Below, in pieces: positions 18,280 through 28,836 of a stretch of DNA of 64,000 nucleotides; the stretch's first letter is position 1, and every line of letters starts with the position of its first letter. Source of the DNA: Trichormus_B sp936914905 (lineage in GTDB: Bacteria; Cyanobacteriota; Cyanobacteriia; Cyanobacteriales; Nostocaceae); assembly GCF_039871975.1 (NCBI RefSeq), contig NZ_JBDPLL010000001.1; one strand, written 5' to 3'. Both the position numbers and the translations under genes were made by a program. Under the pieces are notes generated by a model, which saw nothing but the letters and a program-made list of their open reading frames with translations, was not told the DNA's origin and did not search any database.

Positions 18280-19846
18280 ATGTTCTCAGAATTTAACAGA
18301 CTTTCAGTTACACCTTCCCCAATTGTATGTTGGACCTTGGGTTTGGCGGTAGTAATTCCAGCCTTATGGAGTAACAAAATTAGCAGTGCAATCGCTCAAA
18401 TTCCCACAACATCAAGAAAAGTATTCCAGAGTGAGAGAAAAATTTCTCAGGTTAACATCTTCTTTGTCAAGCCAAGTATCGACAATGACCAAGAAAGTAA
18501 CGGTAGTTAAATCGCTCCCTTAAAGACAATTACCAAAGTCTTGTAACTAGCACAACCAAATACTCTCATTATCCTTGCTCCAGGTACATACAGCCCCAAA
18601 ACAGGCGAAGTATTCCCCATGATCCTCAAACAGAATGTAGCTCAAGGAGATATTCGCAACCAAGGCAGAACCGTCAAAATTATCGGTAGTGGTGAATACC
18701 TCAGTCGCAGCTTTGTCCGTCAAAACGTTGCTATTGCCAGTGCTAACCTAGCCAGTTTAAGCGGAGTCACAGTCACGAACACCAACAGCCGTGGTTATGG
18801 TTTATGGATTGAATCGGCTAATCTCTTGATTCAGGAAAATACATTTATTTGCAATACCCAAGATGGCATTTCTACCACTGGTAGAAATGCCACTCCTATC
18901 AATTAGCAAAAATTATTTTTATCAAAATGCTGCCAATGGCATTACCGTTTCTGCTAATTTCCGTCCTGAAGTTTGGGAAAATGTCTTTCAAAACAAAGGT
19001 TTTGCCATTAACGTCGCTCAAAATGCTTCTCCTATAATTGTTGGTAATCAAATTTCCAACAACAGATCAGGAATTGTCGTTCAAGCAAATATCAGGCCGA
19101 TTTTACGAAAAAATGTCATTCAAAGCAGTAAAAAAGATGGTTTGGTCATAATTGACCAAGCTATACCATATTTAGGCAATTCCAGTGAGCCAGGTGGCAA
19201 CCAATTTAGGAATAATACCCCCTATCATATTAACACCAAAGCCGCTAAGCAGGTAGTTTTCGCTGGTGGAAATAACATATCTAAAAATTGCATCATCGGC
19301 AATGTGGATATTAACGCTACAAAAGCAACAATTGTTAGAAATTCTGCAACTAGTTCTGTCTCTGCACAGCAAATACCCACAGGAGGAGAGATAGTTTTTG
19401 CAGAACCCAATATCCCGAGAGCTTTCAAAAATAATCCCATTCCTAAAATAGCCCCAACTAATCTACAAAATTCTGTTCCCAAAACTAATTCTCAAAGCAA
19501 TACACCACTATTAAATTATGTGCGAGTTGAACCCAGAGTTATTGAATTTACTGCTGCTCAAGCATCCAATTCCATACCTAGAACTGATAGCAATTCCAGT
19601 GTAGTCCTAGCATCCAAACCTTATACAGCCACTCATCAGGGTTAACGTTATCGTGTGGTAGTCCCAGTCACTAACAACCAACAACGGGAAACCGTGCTTT
19701 CTGTAGTCCCTGATGCTTTTGCTAAAGTCTCACAAGGTTGCACAGTCATGCAAGTACGAGTTTTTAGCACTCAAAATAAAGCTAGCGACATGGTTCAAAT
19801 TTTCAATAGCAGGGGTTTGAGAGCCATCATCAAGCGATTGAATTAA
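18280..19846 (+). pseudogene. DUF1565 beta-helix surface protein, four lesions
   Basis: The frame opens with a hydrophobic leader (CWTLGLAVVIPALW), meets a TAA near 18508 and another near 18546, continues through LILAPGTYSPKTGEVFPMIL (DUF1565 start) and GSGEYLSRSFVRQNVAI, and shifts near 18900. The right-handed beta-helix repeats follow (NAANGITVSANFRPEVWENV). A TAA at 19643 precedes YRVVVPVTNNQQRETVLSVV, a C-terminal SPOR-like domain. Without lesions it would be about 520 residues, exported, and probably bound to the cell wall. A second DUF1565 pseudogene lies 1 kb away. Confidence 0.85.
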
Positions 19847-19951
19847 TTTGTAATTGGATTAGGACGAAGAAAGGGGTGTAAGGGTGTCGGGGTGTAGGGG
19901 AGGAAAATAAATTCATACTGCTGCCTTTTGCCTTTTGCCTCCTCTCTCCCA

Positions 19952-20638
19952 TCACACAGCAAATTCAGCTTCTTCAGCAGTCATGGCTTTTAGTTTGGAT
20001 GTGAATGACTCAGTGCGTTCACTCCTCACAGGAGTGAACTGGCCAATTGGCGGATTATTAGCATTTCCTAGCAGTAGTTTTGGCATTTGAGCGGGAACCA
20101 GGCTTTTTTGAGCAATCAGCTTTTGACTGACGGTTGCTGCTAACTGTCGCTTGCTAACATCTGTTACCACTTTAAATGAAGGAGATGTTAAAAGACGGCT
20201 GTCTGGTTCTCCATTGGCCAGAGTTCGGGATGCAATGTGACTCTCTCGGTAATTATTACCTGCTTGAGCAGGCAGTAATTGAAGATTTTTCGGTTGCTCA
20301 ATTGGCTGCGCTTGCGGTATTCGTGGTAAAACAGGTGGAGATATTTTCGTTAAATTGGCTGGAAACTTACTGCAAATTAGGCGTTCAAATTCCATGTTGA
20401 AATGATAAATCACCTCACCTCGCCGTAGCCAAAAGTTTAATATTTGTTGTACTGATATCGCTTTATAGCGTCCTTGATACAGTGCTTCAATAACTGCTAG
20501 ATTTAGCCAATTAATTGGGTAGTCATATCGCCAACGGTTAATTAACTCACTGGCACTGTACCCATTGAGATCAAAACTATAGTGGACTAATAAGTTGACG
20601 GCCAATTGGGCGGAGGTATCTGGGGGTGTTGTTAGCAT
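19952..20638 (-). CDS. Conserved cyanobacterial protein of unknown function
   Basis: I took the start at MLTTPPDTSAQLAVNLLVHY (20638) because the 16 residues before it look like a leader from spacer sequence; a start at 20686 is possible. The N-terminal 110 residues (FDLNGYSASELINRWRYDYP, VQQILNFWLRRGEVIYHFN) look like a compact helical domain. The C-terminal half is low in order and rich in Ser, Pro and Gln, ending TAEEAEFAV. No catalytic motif is visible. It is the only intact gene between two DUF1565 pseudogenes. Confidence 0.65.
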   Translation of the reverse strand: MLTTPPDTSAQLAVNLLVHYSFDLNGYSASELINRWRYDYPINWLNLAVIEALYQGRYKAISVQQILNFWLRRGEVIYHFNMEFERLICSKFPANLTKISPPVLPRIPQAQPIEQPKNLQLLPAQAGNNYRESHIASRTLANGEPDSRLLTSPSFKVVTDVSKRQLAATVSQKLIAQKSLVPAQMPKLLLGNANNPPIGQFTPVRSERTESFTSKLKAMTAEEAEFAV

Positions 20639-20869
20639 GGGGCTTTTAGTTCCAGGCAATAGGTATAAATGTGTCACCCATCGCATCTAGCCTAACGTCT
20701 TTTTAGCTACATGAATGTTTGTTCAGCAGCTGCAAATTTTATAGGCAGTGTTTTTTATTCTACTTGTCAATCGCTAATATGCAAAATATTATGGTATAAC
20801 TTACGCACTTGACAAATGTACTTTTGTATGGAATTTAAGGTAAATCAAGAGAGCAGGGCCGTAGGAGAA

Positions 20870-22954
20870 AATAACTACTGATAAGTATGTTAATGGGTTT
20901 GACCCGCTGGAGAGCAACTAGTGCCTGATAAATCATAGCTGCAACCTAGCCGCGTGTGACATCTCGTGTTGGTGCAAGTAGTTTGGAATCTGGATAACTA
21001 ATGATCATTTTATATTGTGTGGCAGTAGAGATCGCTGTGCAAGCATATTCAGGAATAGACTTTCTATCACTATAGACATTTAAGAAGTCGGTGCTAGCTG
21101 TTGGTAATCCCAGTCCGTTGACAAGAGAAACTATGACCTGTAGGCGTTATACATTCTGATGAAGACGAAATGTACGATGATCTACTAAGAGCGCCCAAAA
21201 AACCCCCACTAGCAGTCTGTTAAATCGCCTTAGCCGCCCAAAAATTTGATGGTACATCAGTAAATTCTGTGGCTTGACATTTGGACACAGGGTTAAAAGG
21301 AGCAGCTATGAAAGCTGTATATTGAGCGCGAGTCATAGGTTTATCTGGTTGGTAACTATCATCAGCAAAACCTTGAGTTAAATTCATGCTTACCAAAGCC
21401 CGAATAAAAGATTCTGCCCAATGTCCCACTAAATCAGAAAATGAGGGAATATCTGTATCTGGTTTCACAATATAAGCAGAAGCTATGGCTTCTATTTCAC
21501 CTTTAGCCACCAATGCCTGATAAATTAAAGCAGCTACCTCCTCCGCACAGGTGATTTCTCGTAATGGTTCTAAAAGTTCTAATTGTGAGTAATTAACTAC
21601 CAGCAGCTTTTGGGTAGCAATTGTGACTGCATTGGTAGCATAACTGGGAATTTGCGCCCGGTCTTGGTACACTCTTAACTCATTGGGATTACTACCACAA
21701 TATTTCAAACCATTGACAATAGATACTATGGTCTGAACCTTCGTTAAATTTCGTCCTGGTTGAAAAGTCCCATCAGGGAAACCACCCAAAAAGCCCCCAT
21801 CAGCAGCATTTACAATAGCACCAGCAGCCCAAAAATCAGTTCTCACATCCTTAAACTTATTTAAATTATTGCTATCAGGGAGTTGAAAAGTCTTGGTAAT
21901 TAAGGCAGCATATTGAGCGCGAGTAATTGGTGTAGATGGTTGAAAAGTACCATCAGGAAAGCCACTAATAAAACCTCTATTCACCAAAACTTCAACAAAA
22001 GCAGGAGCCCAATGTCCATCTGAATCAGAAAAACTGGTACTAATTCCGACTTGACTGGGAGTGTCGGCTGTAGCCGGAATAAATTCTACCAACCCCTTCA
22101 CCTGAGTAGGATTCAACTGATTACCCACAGAGATTAACTTTTGGGAAGATAAATTTTGGACATCAAATTCACCTTGATTACGAAAAATATTATCAGCCGG
22201 GTCTTGTTCTTTACTCAAGTCAGGATTTGCATTCCCATTTACCAACAAACCACCTTAAATATTTTTGCTGATCAGATTGCGTCCCAGTACAGGACTAGCA
22301 TCATGAGACAATGCGATCACTATTCGGTTATTTGTGAGTTTATTATTAGCCACCAGAGGGGCTGCAAAATTACTAACAGCTATCCCCACAGGGTTATTTT
22401 CAAATAGATTCCGCAAGACTTCCCCTTTGCTATAACGTGCCATCATTAACCCACTGGCTACATTATGCACAAACAGATTATCCAAAATCGTAGGTTTAGC
22501 GTTAATAGTTGCAAATATCCCTTCTCTCCCATATTGACTGAAAGTATTTTTTGCTAAAGTCGGACTTGTCAATTCAATCGAAATCTCCGTACCCCTAGCA
22601 ATAGGATTACTTACAGTCACATCCAACAAACTTGCATCACTTAGCAGTAATGCAGTAATAATGTAATATTTTGTAGACCAAAAGTAAGACTTTGATACTC
22701 ACCACTTCCAGTAATCACAATTAACTGACCCTTATTAGCTTCATTACCCACGACTAATATCCCCCCAGTAATAATCAGGGGAAACACCTCACCACTAGCA
22801 GTAGCAGTGCTGTAAGTCCCCGGTGCTAACTGAATAATTGCCGATGATTGAGTCGTCTTTAAAGCACCAGTGATAGTTCTGAAAAACTCAGGCGAGAACC
22901 AGTATTAGCATCATTGCCTGTAACAGAATTTACATAGATTGTGGAGACGACCAT
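20870..22954 (-). pseudogene. DUF1565 plus SLH-domain protein, several lesions
   Basis: Starting at ATG 22954, VVSTIYVNSVTGNDANTGSR opens a DUF1565 domain, shifted near 22890 and again near 22650. Beta-helix repeats run to a TAA at 22255-22257. The same frame then continues into SLH domains: FSDSDGHWAPAFVEVLVNRG, FKDVRTDFWAAGAIV and FSDLVGHWAESFIRALVSMN. A further TAA near 21223 and a TAG near 20950 interrupt the last repeats. SLH domains anchor proteins to wall polysaccharide, so this was a surface protein of about 690 residues. The minus-strand ends are ragged. Confidence 0.85.
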
Positions 22955-23365
22955 AATTTATAATCTATAATTCTTAATTAATAATTTCTACTCTATACTT
23001 TATACTTTAAATCTGTAAAAATTAAAAGCTTCCCAACTCATTTAAGAAGTGGGGGATATTATTGCACGCGAATAATCTGGTTAAGTTCTGATGAGGTGAT
23101 TAGGTTTTGTATTGAGAATATTGGAATATATCTTTATTTATATAAGTAAAAAATGTCAGAATCGGGATTTCCTAGTTTAAAGGATTAATGGCTAACGCCA
23201 CCCTACACTAACAGGATGTTTTTTAATGCAATATAGTTTTTTGGAAAATATAGATAATTTTTTTTAAACAATCATGAAGTATTCAATAGAATCGATAAAT
23301 CACAATCCTCTACATCCTTAATTTTTATGACATTTTATCCTTGTGAAACTTATACTTATAACACC
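22955..23365. other. AT-rich spacer without genes
   Basis: No coding frame, hairpin or promoter that I can support. It separates two pseudogenes. Confidence 0.5.
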
Positions 23366-23941
23366 TTAGTCACAGTTAACTTCATAAGTCACAGTTAACT
23401 TCATATCAGGAAATAAAGGAGAACAAATCACTTGATCACCTGTAAAAACCTGCTCCTCATAAAAACCTTCAAGCGACTCCAAAACCGTCACTTTTTGCTG
23501 AGTAGGATCTACAATCCAATACTCAGCAATTCCCCGCGCTGCATACTCAGAATGCTTGTAACCATAATCCCGATTTTCCTGATTGGGACTTACCATCTCA
23601 ACCACTAACAAAGGTGGCAGCATATCCATTAAAATTAGAGAGCATGTAGCACCTGTCATCACCTGAGCTAATTCTTCAGAAAACATCACCAAATCAGGAA
23701 CACGCACCTCACCTGCCGACTATATACATACAGCCATTTCTATTTTCATACTCAAGCGGTAAAATGGAATACCTAATTTCAGAAAATAGGCAACTAAAAA
23801 CATCACTACTTGACGATTTGGCTCACTTTCTAAAGGCACAAGAATTAATTCTCCGTTCTCCAACTGATATAAATTATCCGTACCATCTTAAAATTGAAAA
23901 GATTCCTCAAAAGTCATCTTTTTAGCAGTTATAACTGTCAT
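23366..23941 (-). pseudogene. Uma2 family endonuclease, two stops
   Basis: The 192-codon frame from ATG 23941 has in-frame stops near 23890 and 23720 but is otherwise continuous. It reads NLYQLENGELILVPLESEPN, then VRVPDLVMFS, LLVVEMVSPNQENRDYGYKH, GIAEYWIVDP and VTVLESLEGFYEEQ. This is the Uma2 (DUF820) PD-(D/E)xK fold, with Asp, Glu and Lys in PDLV, VEMV and YKHSEY. The family is highly expanded in cyanobacteria with no settled role. Confidence 0.85.
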
Positions 23942-24190
23942 GGCTATTTCTCCCAGAAAAATATACAAATTACAGTCCTGTATATCCTTAAATCCTGGGG
24001 AGCCTGATTCTAACAACCACAAAAAATATACTTTACTGCTAGTAATTTATGATTAAAGTTATAATTAAAATGCAACTAAAAAGTGGCTATATTATAATCT
24101 TACCCCTTAAAAATTATTATCATCAGTCTTCCGTGAAAATTGCAATTAAATCAACTTATGACCTTTTTTTTAATAAAAACATATGCAACT

Positions 24191-24480
24191 GTGAAAGCGA
24201 CATTATTAAGTTTACCAGAATGTTAAGGTATAGGAAATAGAGAGATAGAAGCATTAGATCAAATTTTGCAGGCGCGTTTAGGAAACGCTAGGATTGTGAC
24301 TTTAGAAATTTAAGAACTGAAAATAGAAAATCTTTAAATACAGAAAATCCTTGGATGAAGTTTGCAGGAATGCTTGAGGAGGATCCACATTTTGATAAGT
24401 GCAGCAATATATAGCAGATTATCGTCGTGAATTAGATGCAGCAATGGACGAAGATTACCAATAAATTGAAAGTGAGGAAA
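24191..24480 (+). pseudogene. Antitoxin-like remnant before a VapC remnant
   Basis: The frame VKATLLSLPEC, a stop, then EIEALDQILQARLGNARIVT and a stop. In a shifted frame NPWMKFAGMLEEDPHFDK and ADYRRELDAAMDEDYQ follow. The acidic tail just before a PIN toxin is typical of VapB-type or Phd-type antitoxins. It is dead. The family is inferred from position and tail only. Confidence 0.5.
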
Positions 24481-24488
24481 TATCGATA

Positions 24489-24929
24489 ATGAGCTTATGG
24501 ATACTTGATACAGATAATTTTTCTCTCGTTAAAAATAGACATCTATAAACATAGACATCTATTTGTGGTACAGTGTGTTAATAAAGTCAATTTCGAAGAA
24601 ACTGCTATAACTATAATTAATTACTACCGAATAAAAATTGCCTCGTAGGTTTAGTGTAATTTTAAATGCCTCATCACCGGCTCAATTAGTATTAGCTTAT
24701 GAAAATTCTTGGGCTAATTTATAGTTTTTACAAAGAAAGTGTAAATTTACTACAACTTAGCGAAGCTGCTGGCAATATCTACACTGAATTAGTCCAGCAA
24801 AATATCCGCCTTGGTACTCAGGATTTACGCATTGCTGTTATTATGTTATCAGTTAATGATATTTTAGTTACTAGTAATTGGAAAGATTTTAAAAAAAACT
24901 TAATTTGCATCTAGAAGATTGGAGTGTAA
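24489..24929 (+). pseudogene. VapC-type PIN toxin remnant
   Basis: MSLWILDTDNFSLVKNRH carries the first PIN-domain acid (LDTD) but is then broken. Later pieces give NIYTELVQQNIRLGTQDLRI and AVIMLSVNDILVTSNWKDF, where the usual D-R-I-A-A-h-A-l and T-x-N/D motifs are still visible. The last codons, NLHLEDWSV and TAA, are in another frame. At least three shifts and several stops. It follows the antitoxin-like remnant directly. Confidence 0.75.
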
Positions 24930-25105
24930 GATAAAAAATCACCTTGATACACTTTCTTTCAGTTGCAATTTATTCATAATACTTTCTTCCAAAAAATGAT
25001 AGGGAAAATGAGGAGAGTTTAAATTAGCTGAATAGAATATCTTTTGATAAGATTGACAAGATGATTCATGATTTAAAACTCGGTTATTATATCAATCATT
25101 CTTAT

Positions 25106-25382
25106 TCATTTAGGTGCAGTTATCATTAATTGGGGAATAACATGAATCAGTGCTGCAATTTGGTTTTCCATATAAGAAGATTCCAGGAAATGAACTAACC
25201 AAAACAAACATCACTTCTGGCTGTTCACATTGAACATCTAAAATCAGATGATATGCAGATAAATTATTTTCATCAGGAGCTTTAGCTATTGCAGTTAAAG
25301 CATGTTCAAAATTTGTAGCTTGTTCTTCTGTTTGCATTAAGCAACTTTCTGTTAAGATTCTCATGAAATTATTTTGATTCAT
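25106..25382 (-). pseudogene. Immunity-protein-like gene (Imm30-like), frameshifted
   Basis: From ATG 25382 the frame reads MNQNNFMRILTESCLMQTEE and NLSAYHLILDVQCEQPEVMF. Near 25205 it must shift by one to give LVHFLESSYMENQIAALIHV and IPQLMITAPK, ending at TGA 25106. The restored 91 residues form an all-helical, HEAT-like small protein resembling immunity family Imm30; this is from pattern memory and is not certain. It lies 100 bases downstream of a toxin-tail remnant on the same strand, the standard toxin-then-immunity order. Confidence 0.55.
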
Positions 25383-25480
25383 GGTTTTTTACCTCATTTA
25401 ACAAAAATAGATTGCCAAGTTACCTTATTCAGTCTGATTAATGCTTGCAAACTTTCTCTTATTTTTCTAATATACAAACC

Positions 25481-25777
25481 TTAAGAAAGATAAATAGAAA
25501 AAACATCACAAATTTCTTGTGCTCATGCTTCTCTAGGTGATAAGTTTAAATTAGGACGTTTACCATAAGAAATAGTTTGCCGATGGCGACCTTGTCTTCC
25601 TGGTGCTAAATATAGCATCATGATAGGAAATCCTTAATCTGTTGTATAACCTGGAACTTCATTTTTCATAAGACCATCCGCAGGTATATGATGAGGTGTG
25701 AGGTTATCACCTCTACATCTCTTTTTTAGTAAGTCTCCATAAGTTCCTACAGTTCCTTCTACTGGTATTAGTTGCGG
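25481..25777 (-). pseudogene. HNH-type polymorphic toxin C-terminal domain remnant
   Basis: The frame reads GTYGDLLKKRCRGDNLTPHH and then IPADGLMKNEVPGYTTD, a stop, GRHRQTISYGKRPNLNLSP and REA, a stop, AQEICDVFSIYLS and TAA 25481. The DNLTPHHIPAD core is the His-rich metal site of HNH/ENDO VII-type toxin domains found at the ends of polymorphic toxins. The N-terminal delivery part is absent, cut by a TAA just upstream of 25777. An immunity-like gene follows. Confidence 0.7.
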
Positions 25778-26106
25778 TTAATCATTGATAATTTATTTAC
25801 TGCTGTTTGGTTATTTATACTTATTAATATTTTAATTATGAAGGAAGAAAGGGAATAATTAAAGTAAGGATTCAGGATTTACAGAATTAGAGGATTTACA
25901 AGATTTTTTGTAATGGATTTTGTTTTTTAAAAAACTCATCATTAAATATTCACAAACAATCTATAAATAACAATCCTTTACATCCTTAAATCCAGGACAT
26001 CCTGATCCAGACAACCACAAAAAACAATTTATAAATAGCACAACGGTGATTCTACCTATTGCTTTATCGGTAAAAACTTTAGAGTAATATTATTAGCTGC
26101 TCAGTA

Positions 26107-26460
26107 TTATTTAGCTGAGTTTAAAATATCCAAAGCTATTTGGTACTGGATTCGGTTCAGCTTGAGTAAAGATATCAGCATGATCATATCATATGACATA
26201 TCTTTGAGCCGGACACCATGTTAAATTGGTGATAAGTTCATCAAAAGCATCCCAGTTATTGCCGAAGTATTGAGGAAATTCCATTGCTTCAGCAGCTTTT
26301 TTTAAAAATATTTCTTTGCTATTGATTTTTTTACCATAAAGCTCAAAAACTTTTGTTGTTGGTTCTGCGGCCATTTGGTTGGTTCTGCGGCCATTTGTTA
26401 GATTGCTTGGCGGATGTTTGATTTAATATCTGTTGATAAAACATTGAAAAAATTATTCAT
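26107..26460 (-). pseudogene. Barstar family RNase inhibitor, broken
   Basis: ATG 26460 gives MNNFFNVLSTDIKSNIRQAI, a stop, then a 19-base tandem duplication (ATGGCCGCAGAACCAACCA) that shifts the frame. VFELYGKKINSKEIFLKKAA and FPQYFGNNWDAFDELI follow, the defining barstar motif, then WCPAQRYVI, a stop, and YDHADIFTQAEP. A last shift gives YQIALDILNSAK. Barstars inhibit barnase-type ribonucleases by plugging the active site with the Asp/Glu of this loop. The gene starts 36 bases after a ribonuclease remnant on the same strand. Confidence 0.85.
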
Positions 26461-26495
26461 AATATTCCTTACTTATTACATCTACTAGATGACTA

Positions 26496-26797
26496 CTAGA
26501 TGACTTCTTGAAAGTTATTGTAGTGATCAACCGTATAGTAAATTTCGCTATTTTGTCGAGTAATGAGGCGACGACTACCTCTCTTACCGCGGGAGTAGGT
26601 ACTGTGTATTCTTTATAATATCCTCGCGGTTGTGGTGGCAATAATCCTTCAAGGTTTTTAAACACAATGCCATCTTTACTATGAGGGTAGAGACCGCCTA
26701 TGGAAATAAGATTGATAGTAGTTTGAACTTCTGGAGGTAATTGATTAATGTCAACTCGCAGTATTCCATTCAATATAAATAAGTAGGTGGGCAGCAA
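26496..26797 (-). pseudogene. Barnase-like guanyl ribonuclease, frameshifted
   Basis: The first frame holds INQLPPEVQTTINLI and LLPPQPRGYYKEYTVPTP, with the catalytic Glu in KEYTV. After a shift near 26570 the neighbouring frame reads RGSRRLITRQNSEIYYTVDH and YNNFQEVI with the catalytic Arg and His, ending at TAG 26496-26498. This is the E-R-H pattern of the RNase Sa/barnase (N1/T1) fold. The N-terminus is truncated or altered. A 13-base duplication follows the stop. The barstar gene comes next. Confidence 0.85.
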
Positions 26798-27051
26798 AAT
26801 TTATAATTATGTCATGGCCAATGCAGCAAAGCGGAATCAAGCAATACCAAGGGTTTCAGGTAATTTATATTTTGTTACATAGTTATGTTTATTTGTGTCT
26901 ACCTACTTACTTTCTCTGATTTTATCTACCCCTAGCTGAACGTATATAAGTACCGCAGCTTTTTCTTGGATGTTGTTTTTCTCATGTTAATACAATTGAT
27001 GGTTATAATAAATATTTAGTTAAATTAGATATATTAGACATATTTTTCACG

Positions 27052-27294
27052 TCATCGTATCCGCCAAATCTTGATAGTCCCGTCATAACTACCACTAGCA
27101 AGGGTTTGACCATTTGGTCTGAATGCTATGAAATTAACTGAGTTAAAACAATATCGTGGTAGGGTCTGTATTTCCCTTCTTGTCTTTAACTCCTGTATAG
27201 GTTGCCCTGACATTGAACCAGAAGTATCCAACAGAAGAATTACAGGACAACGATTTTCAGGGTTCTCCACAAACTCAGGCAGTCCTACTGGCAT
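27052..27294 (-). pseudogene. Chimera: VWA-domain N-terminus joined to WD40 C-terminus
   Basis: Residues 1-36 (MPVGLPEFVENPENRCPVIL, LLDTSGSMSGQPIQEL) are the start of a von Willebrand A protein with the MIDAS motif D-T-S-G-S. From residue 38 the sequence turns into a WD40 repeat: REIQTLPRYCFNSVNFIAF, RPNGQTLASGSYDGTIKIW and a stop. No known family has this layout in 80 residues. A deletion that fused the 5' end of one gene to the 3' end of another is the simplest explanation. The frame is open, so expression is possible. Confidence 0.7.
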
Positions 27295-27523
27295 AATTAA
27301 TGCTCCTGGTTAATCAAAATGGGATGCTAAATATCTAATTTAGATACTACCTGTTAATACATAGGTCAATAGAAGCGTTAATACGGGAGTAATTGGTACA
27401 TCTATATTCATCTACAAGAAGTATTTACAGTAAACCACTACGAATGTAGAGAATTTATATGGTCAATCTTTGCCCTAATTCCCCCCATCTGCTAAACTCA
27501 AAAATGCTGCGTTAATCTTGATC

Positions 27524-28711
27524 ATGTCCGACTCCCAAGTAAGTGCTGCTGTTGCGAAATTCTACGACACCTATCCATTCCCCCCAGAACCCATCCTTGA
27601 TGAACCACCACCAGGATATAATTGGCGTTGGAATTGGTTAGCCGCATACAACTTCTGCACAGGTAAAAAACCACAAAAACAAGATGTCCGCATCTTAGAC
27701 GCTGGTTGTGGTTCAGGAGTCGCAACAGAATATTTAGTACATCTCAACCCCCACGCACAGATAGTCGGAATTGATTTAAGTGCTGGTACGCTAGAAGTAG
27801 CAAAAAAACGTTGTCAAAGTTCTGGTGCTGACCGTGTAGAATTTCATCACCTGAGTATATATGATGTTGAACAGATACCAGGTGAATTTGATTTAATTAA
27901 CTGCGTTGGTGTATTGCATCACTTACCTGACCCCATACGTGGTATCCAAGCATTAGCTAAAAAGTTAGCTACTGATGGACTAATGCACATTTTTGTGTAT
28001 GGAGAATTGGGACGCTGGGAAATTCAACTCATGCAAAAAGCGATTGCACTCCTCCAAGGTAACATAACAGGCGACTATCACGATGGTGTCCAAGTCGGTA
28101 GAAAAATATTCGCTTCACTACCAGAAAACAACCGCATTGTCAAACGAGAAAAAGAACGTTGGGCATTAGAAAACCAGCAGGATGAATGTTTTGCCGATAT
28201 GTACGTGCATCCCCAGGAAACAGACTACAATATTGATACATTATTTCAATTAATTGATGCTTCTGGGTTAGAGTTTATTGGTTTCTCCAACCCTGGATTT
28301 TGGCAATTAGAAACACTCTTAGCTAAAGCACCGGAATTAATAGAACGAGCTGGAGAATTGAGCGAAAGAGAACGTTATCGACTGATAGAATTACTAAATC
28401 CAGAAGTCAGCCATTACGAATTTTTTCTCGGTCGTCCCCCCATTACCAAAACCGACTGGTCAGATGATAACAGCTTATTAGGAGCAATACCGGAACTTAA
28501 CCCCTGCATAGATGGATTTCCCAGTCAATGTTTATTTAACTATGATTACCAAATAGTTCACCTATCACCAGCCGAATTTGAGTTTATGCAAAAATGTAAT
28601 GGTTCTGCCACATTGGCCAACATTTTAGCCCAAGTCGATATAGACTTAAACGGAGTAAAAGACCTACTCAAACAACAACTACTCTTATTAACACCCAGCG
28701 AGAGGGTGTAG
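27524..28711 (+). CDS. Class I SAM-dependent methyltransferase
   Basis: ATG 27524 gives 395 residues; a TTG two codons earlier is less likely. The N-terminus VAKFYDTYPFPPEPILDEPP is typical of a cyanobacterial methyltransferase group. The SAM site is VRILDAGCGSG near residue 61, with VGIDLSAGTLEVAKKR and LINCVGVLHHLPDP. The C-terminal 120 residues are an extra domain of unknown role (FNYDYQIVHLSPAEFEFMQK). Substrate unknown. It lies upstream of the ATP synthase operon, separated by 125 bases. Confidence 0.85.
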   Translation: MSDSQVSAAVAKFYDTYPFPPEPILDEPPPGYNWRWNWLAAYNFCTGKKPQKQDVRILDAGCGSGVATEYLVHLNPHAQIVGIDLSAGTLEVAKKRCQSSGADRVEFHHLSIYDVEQIPGEFDLINCVGVLHHLPDPIRGIQALAKKLATDGLMHIFVYGELGRWEIQLMQKAIALLQGNITGDYHDGVQVGRKIFASLPENNRIVKREKERWALENQQDECFADMYVHPQETDYNIDTLFQLIDASGLEFIGFSNPGFWQLETLLAKAPELIERAGELSERERYRLIELLNPEVSHYEFFLGRPPITKTDWSDDNSLLGAIPELNPCIDGFPSQCLFNYDYQIVHLSPAEFEFMQKCNGSATLANILAQVDIDLNGVKDLLKQQLLLLTPSERV

Positions 28712-28836
28712 GGGAAGCAGAGGAAGCAGAGGAGAATTTTCCTTACCAATGCCCAATGATCAATAACCAAAAATAAGTTAATTGTTTTTTCCTAAAGTAT
28801 TGTTACCGGATCGTGATATGATTCAGCTGACTGAAT

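Noticed and set aside
24049..24240. Open frame of 63 codons
   Set aside because: Low-complexity Lys/Ile-rich sequence, overlaps the antitoxin remnant in another frame, no ribosome binding site.
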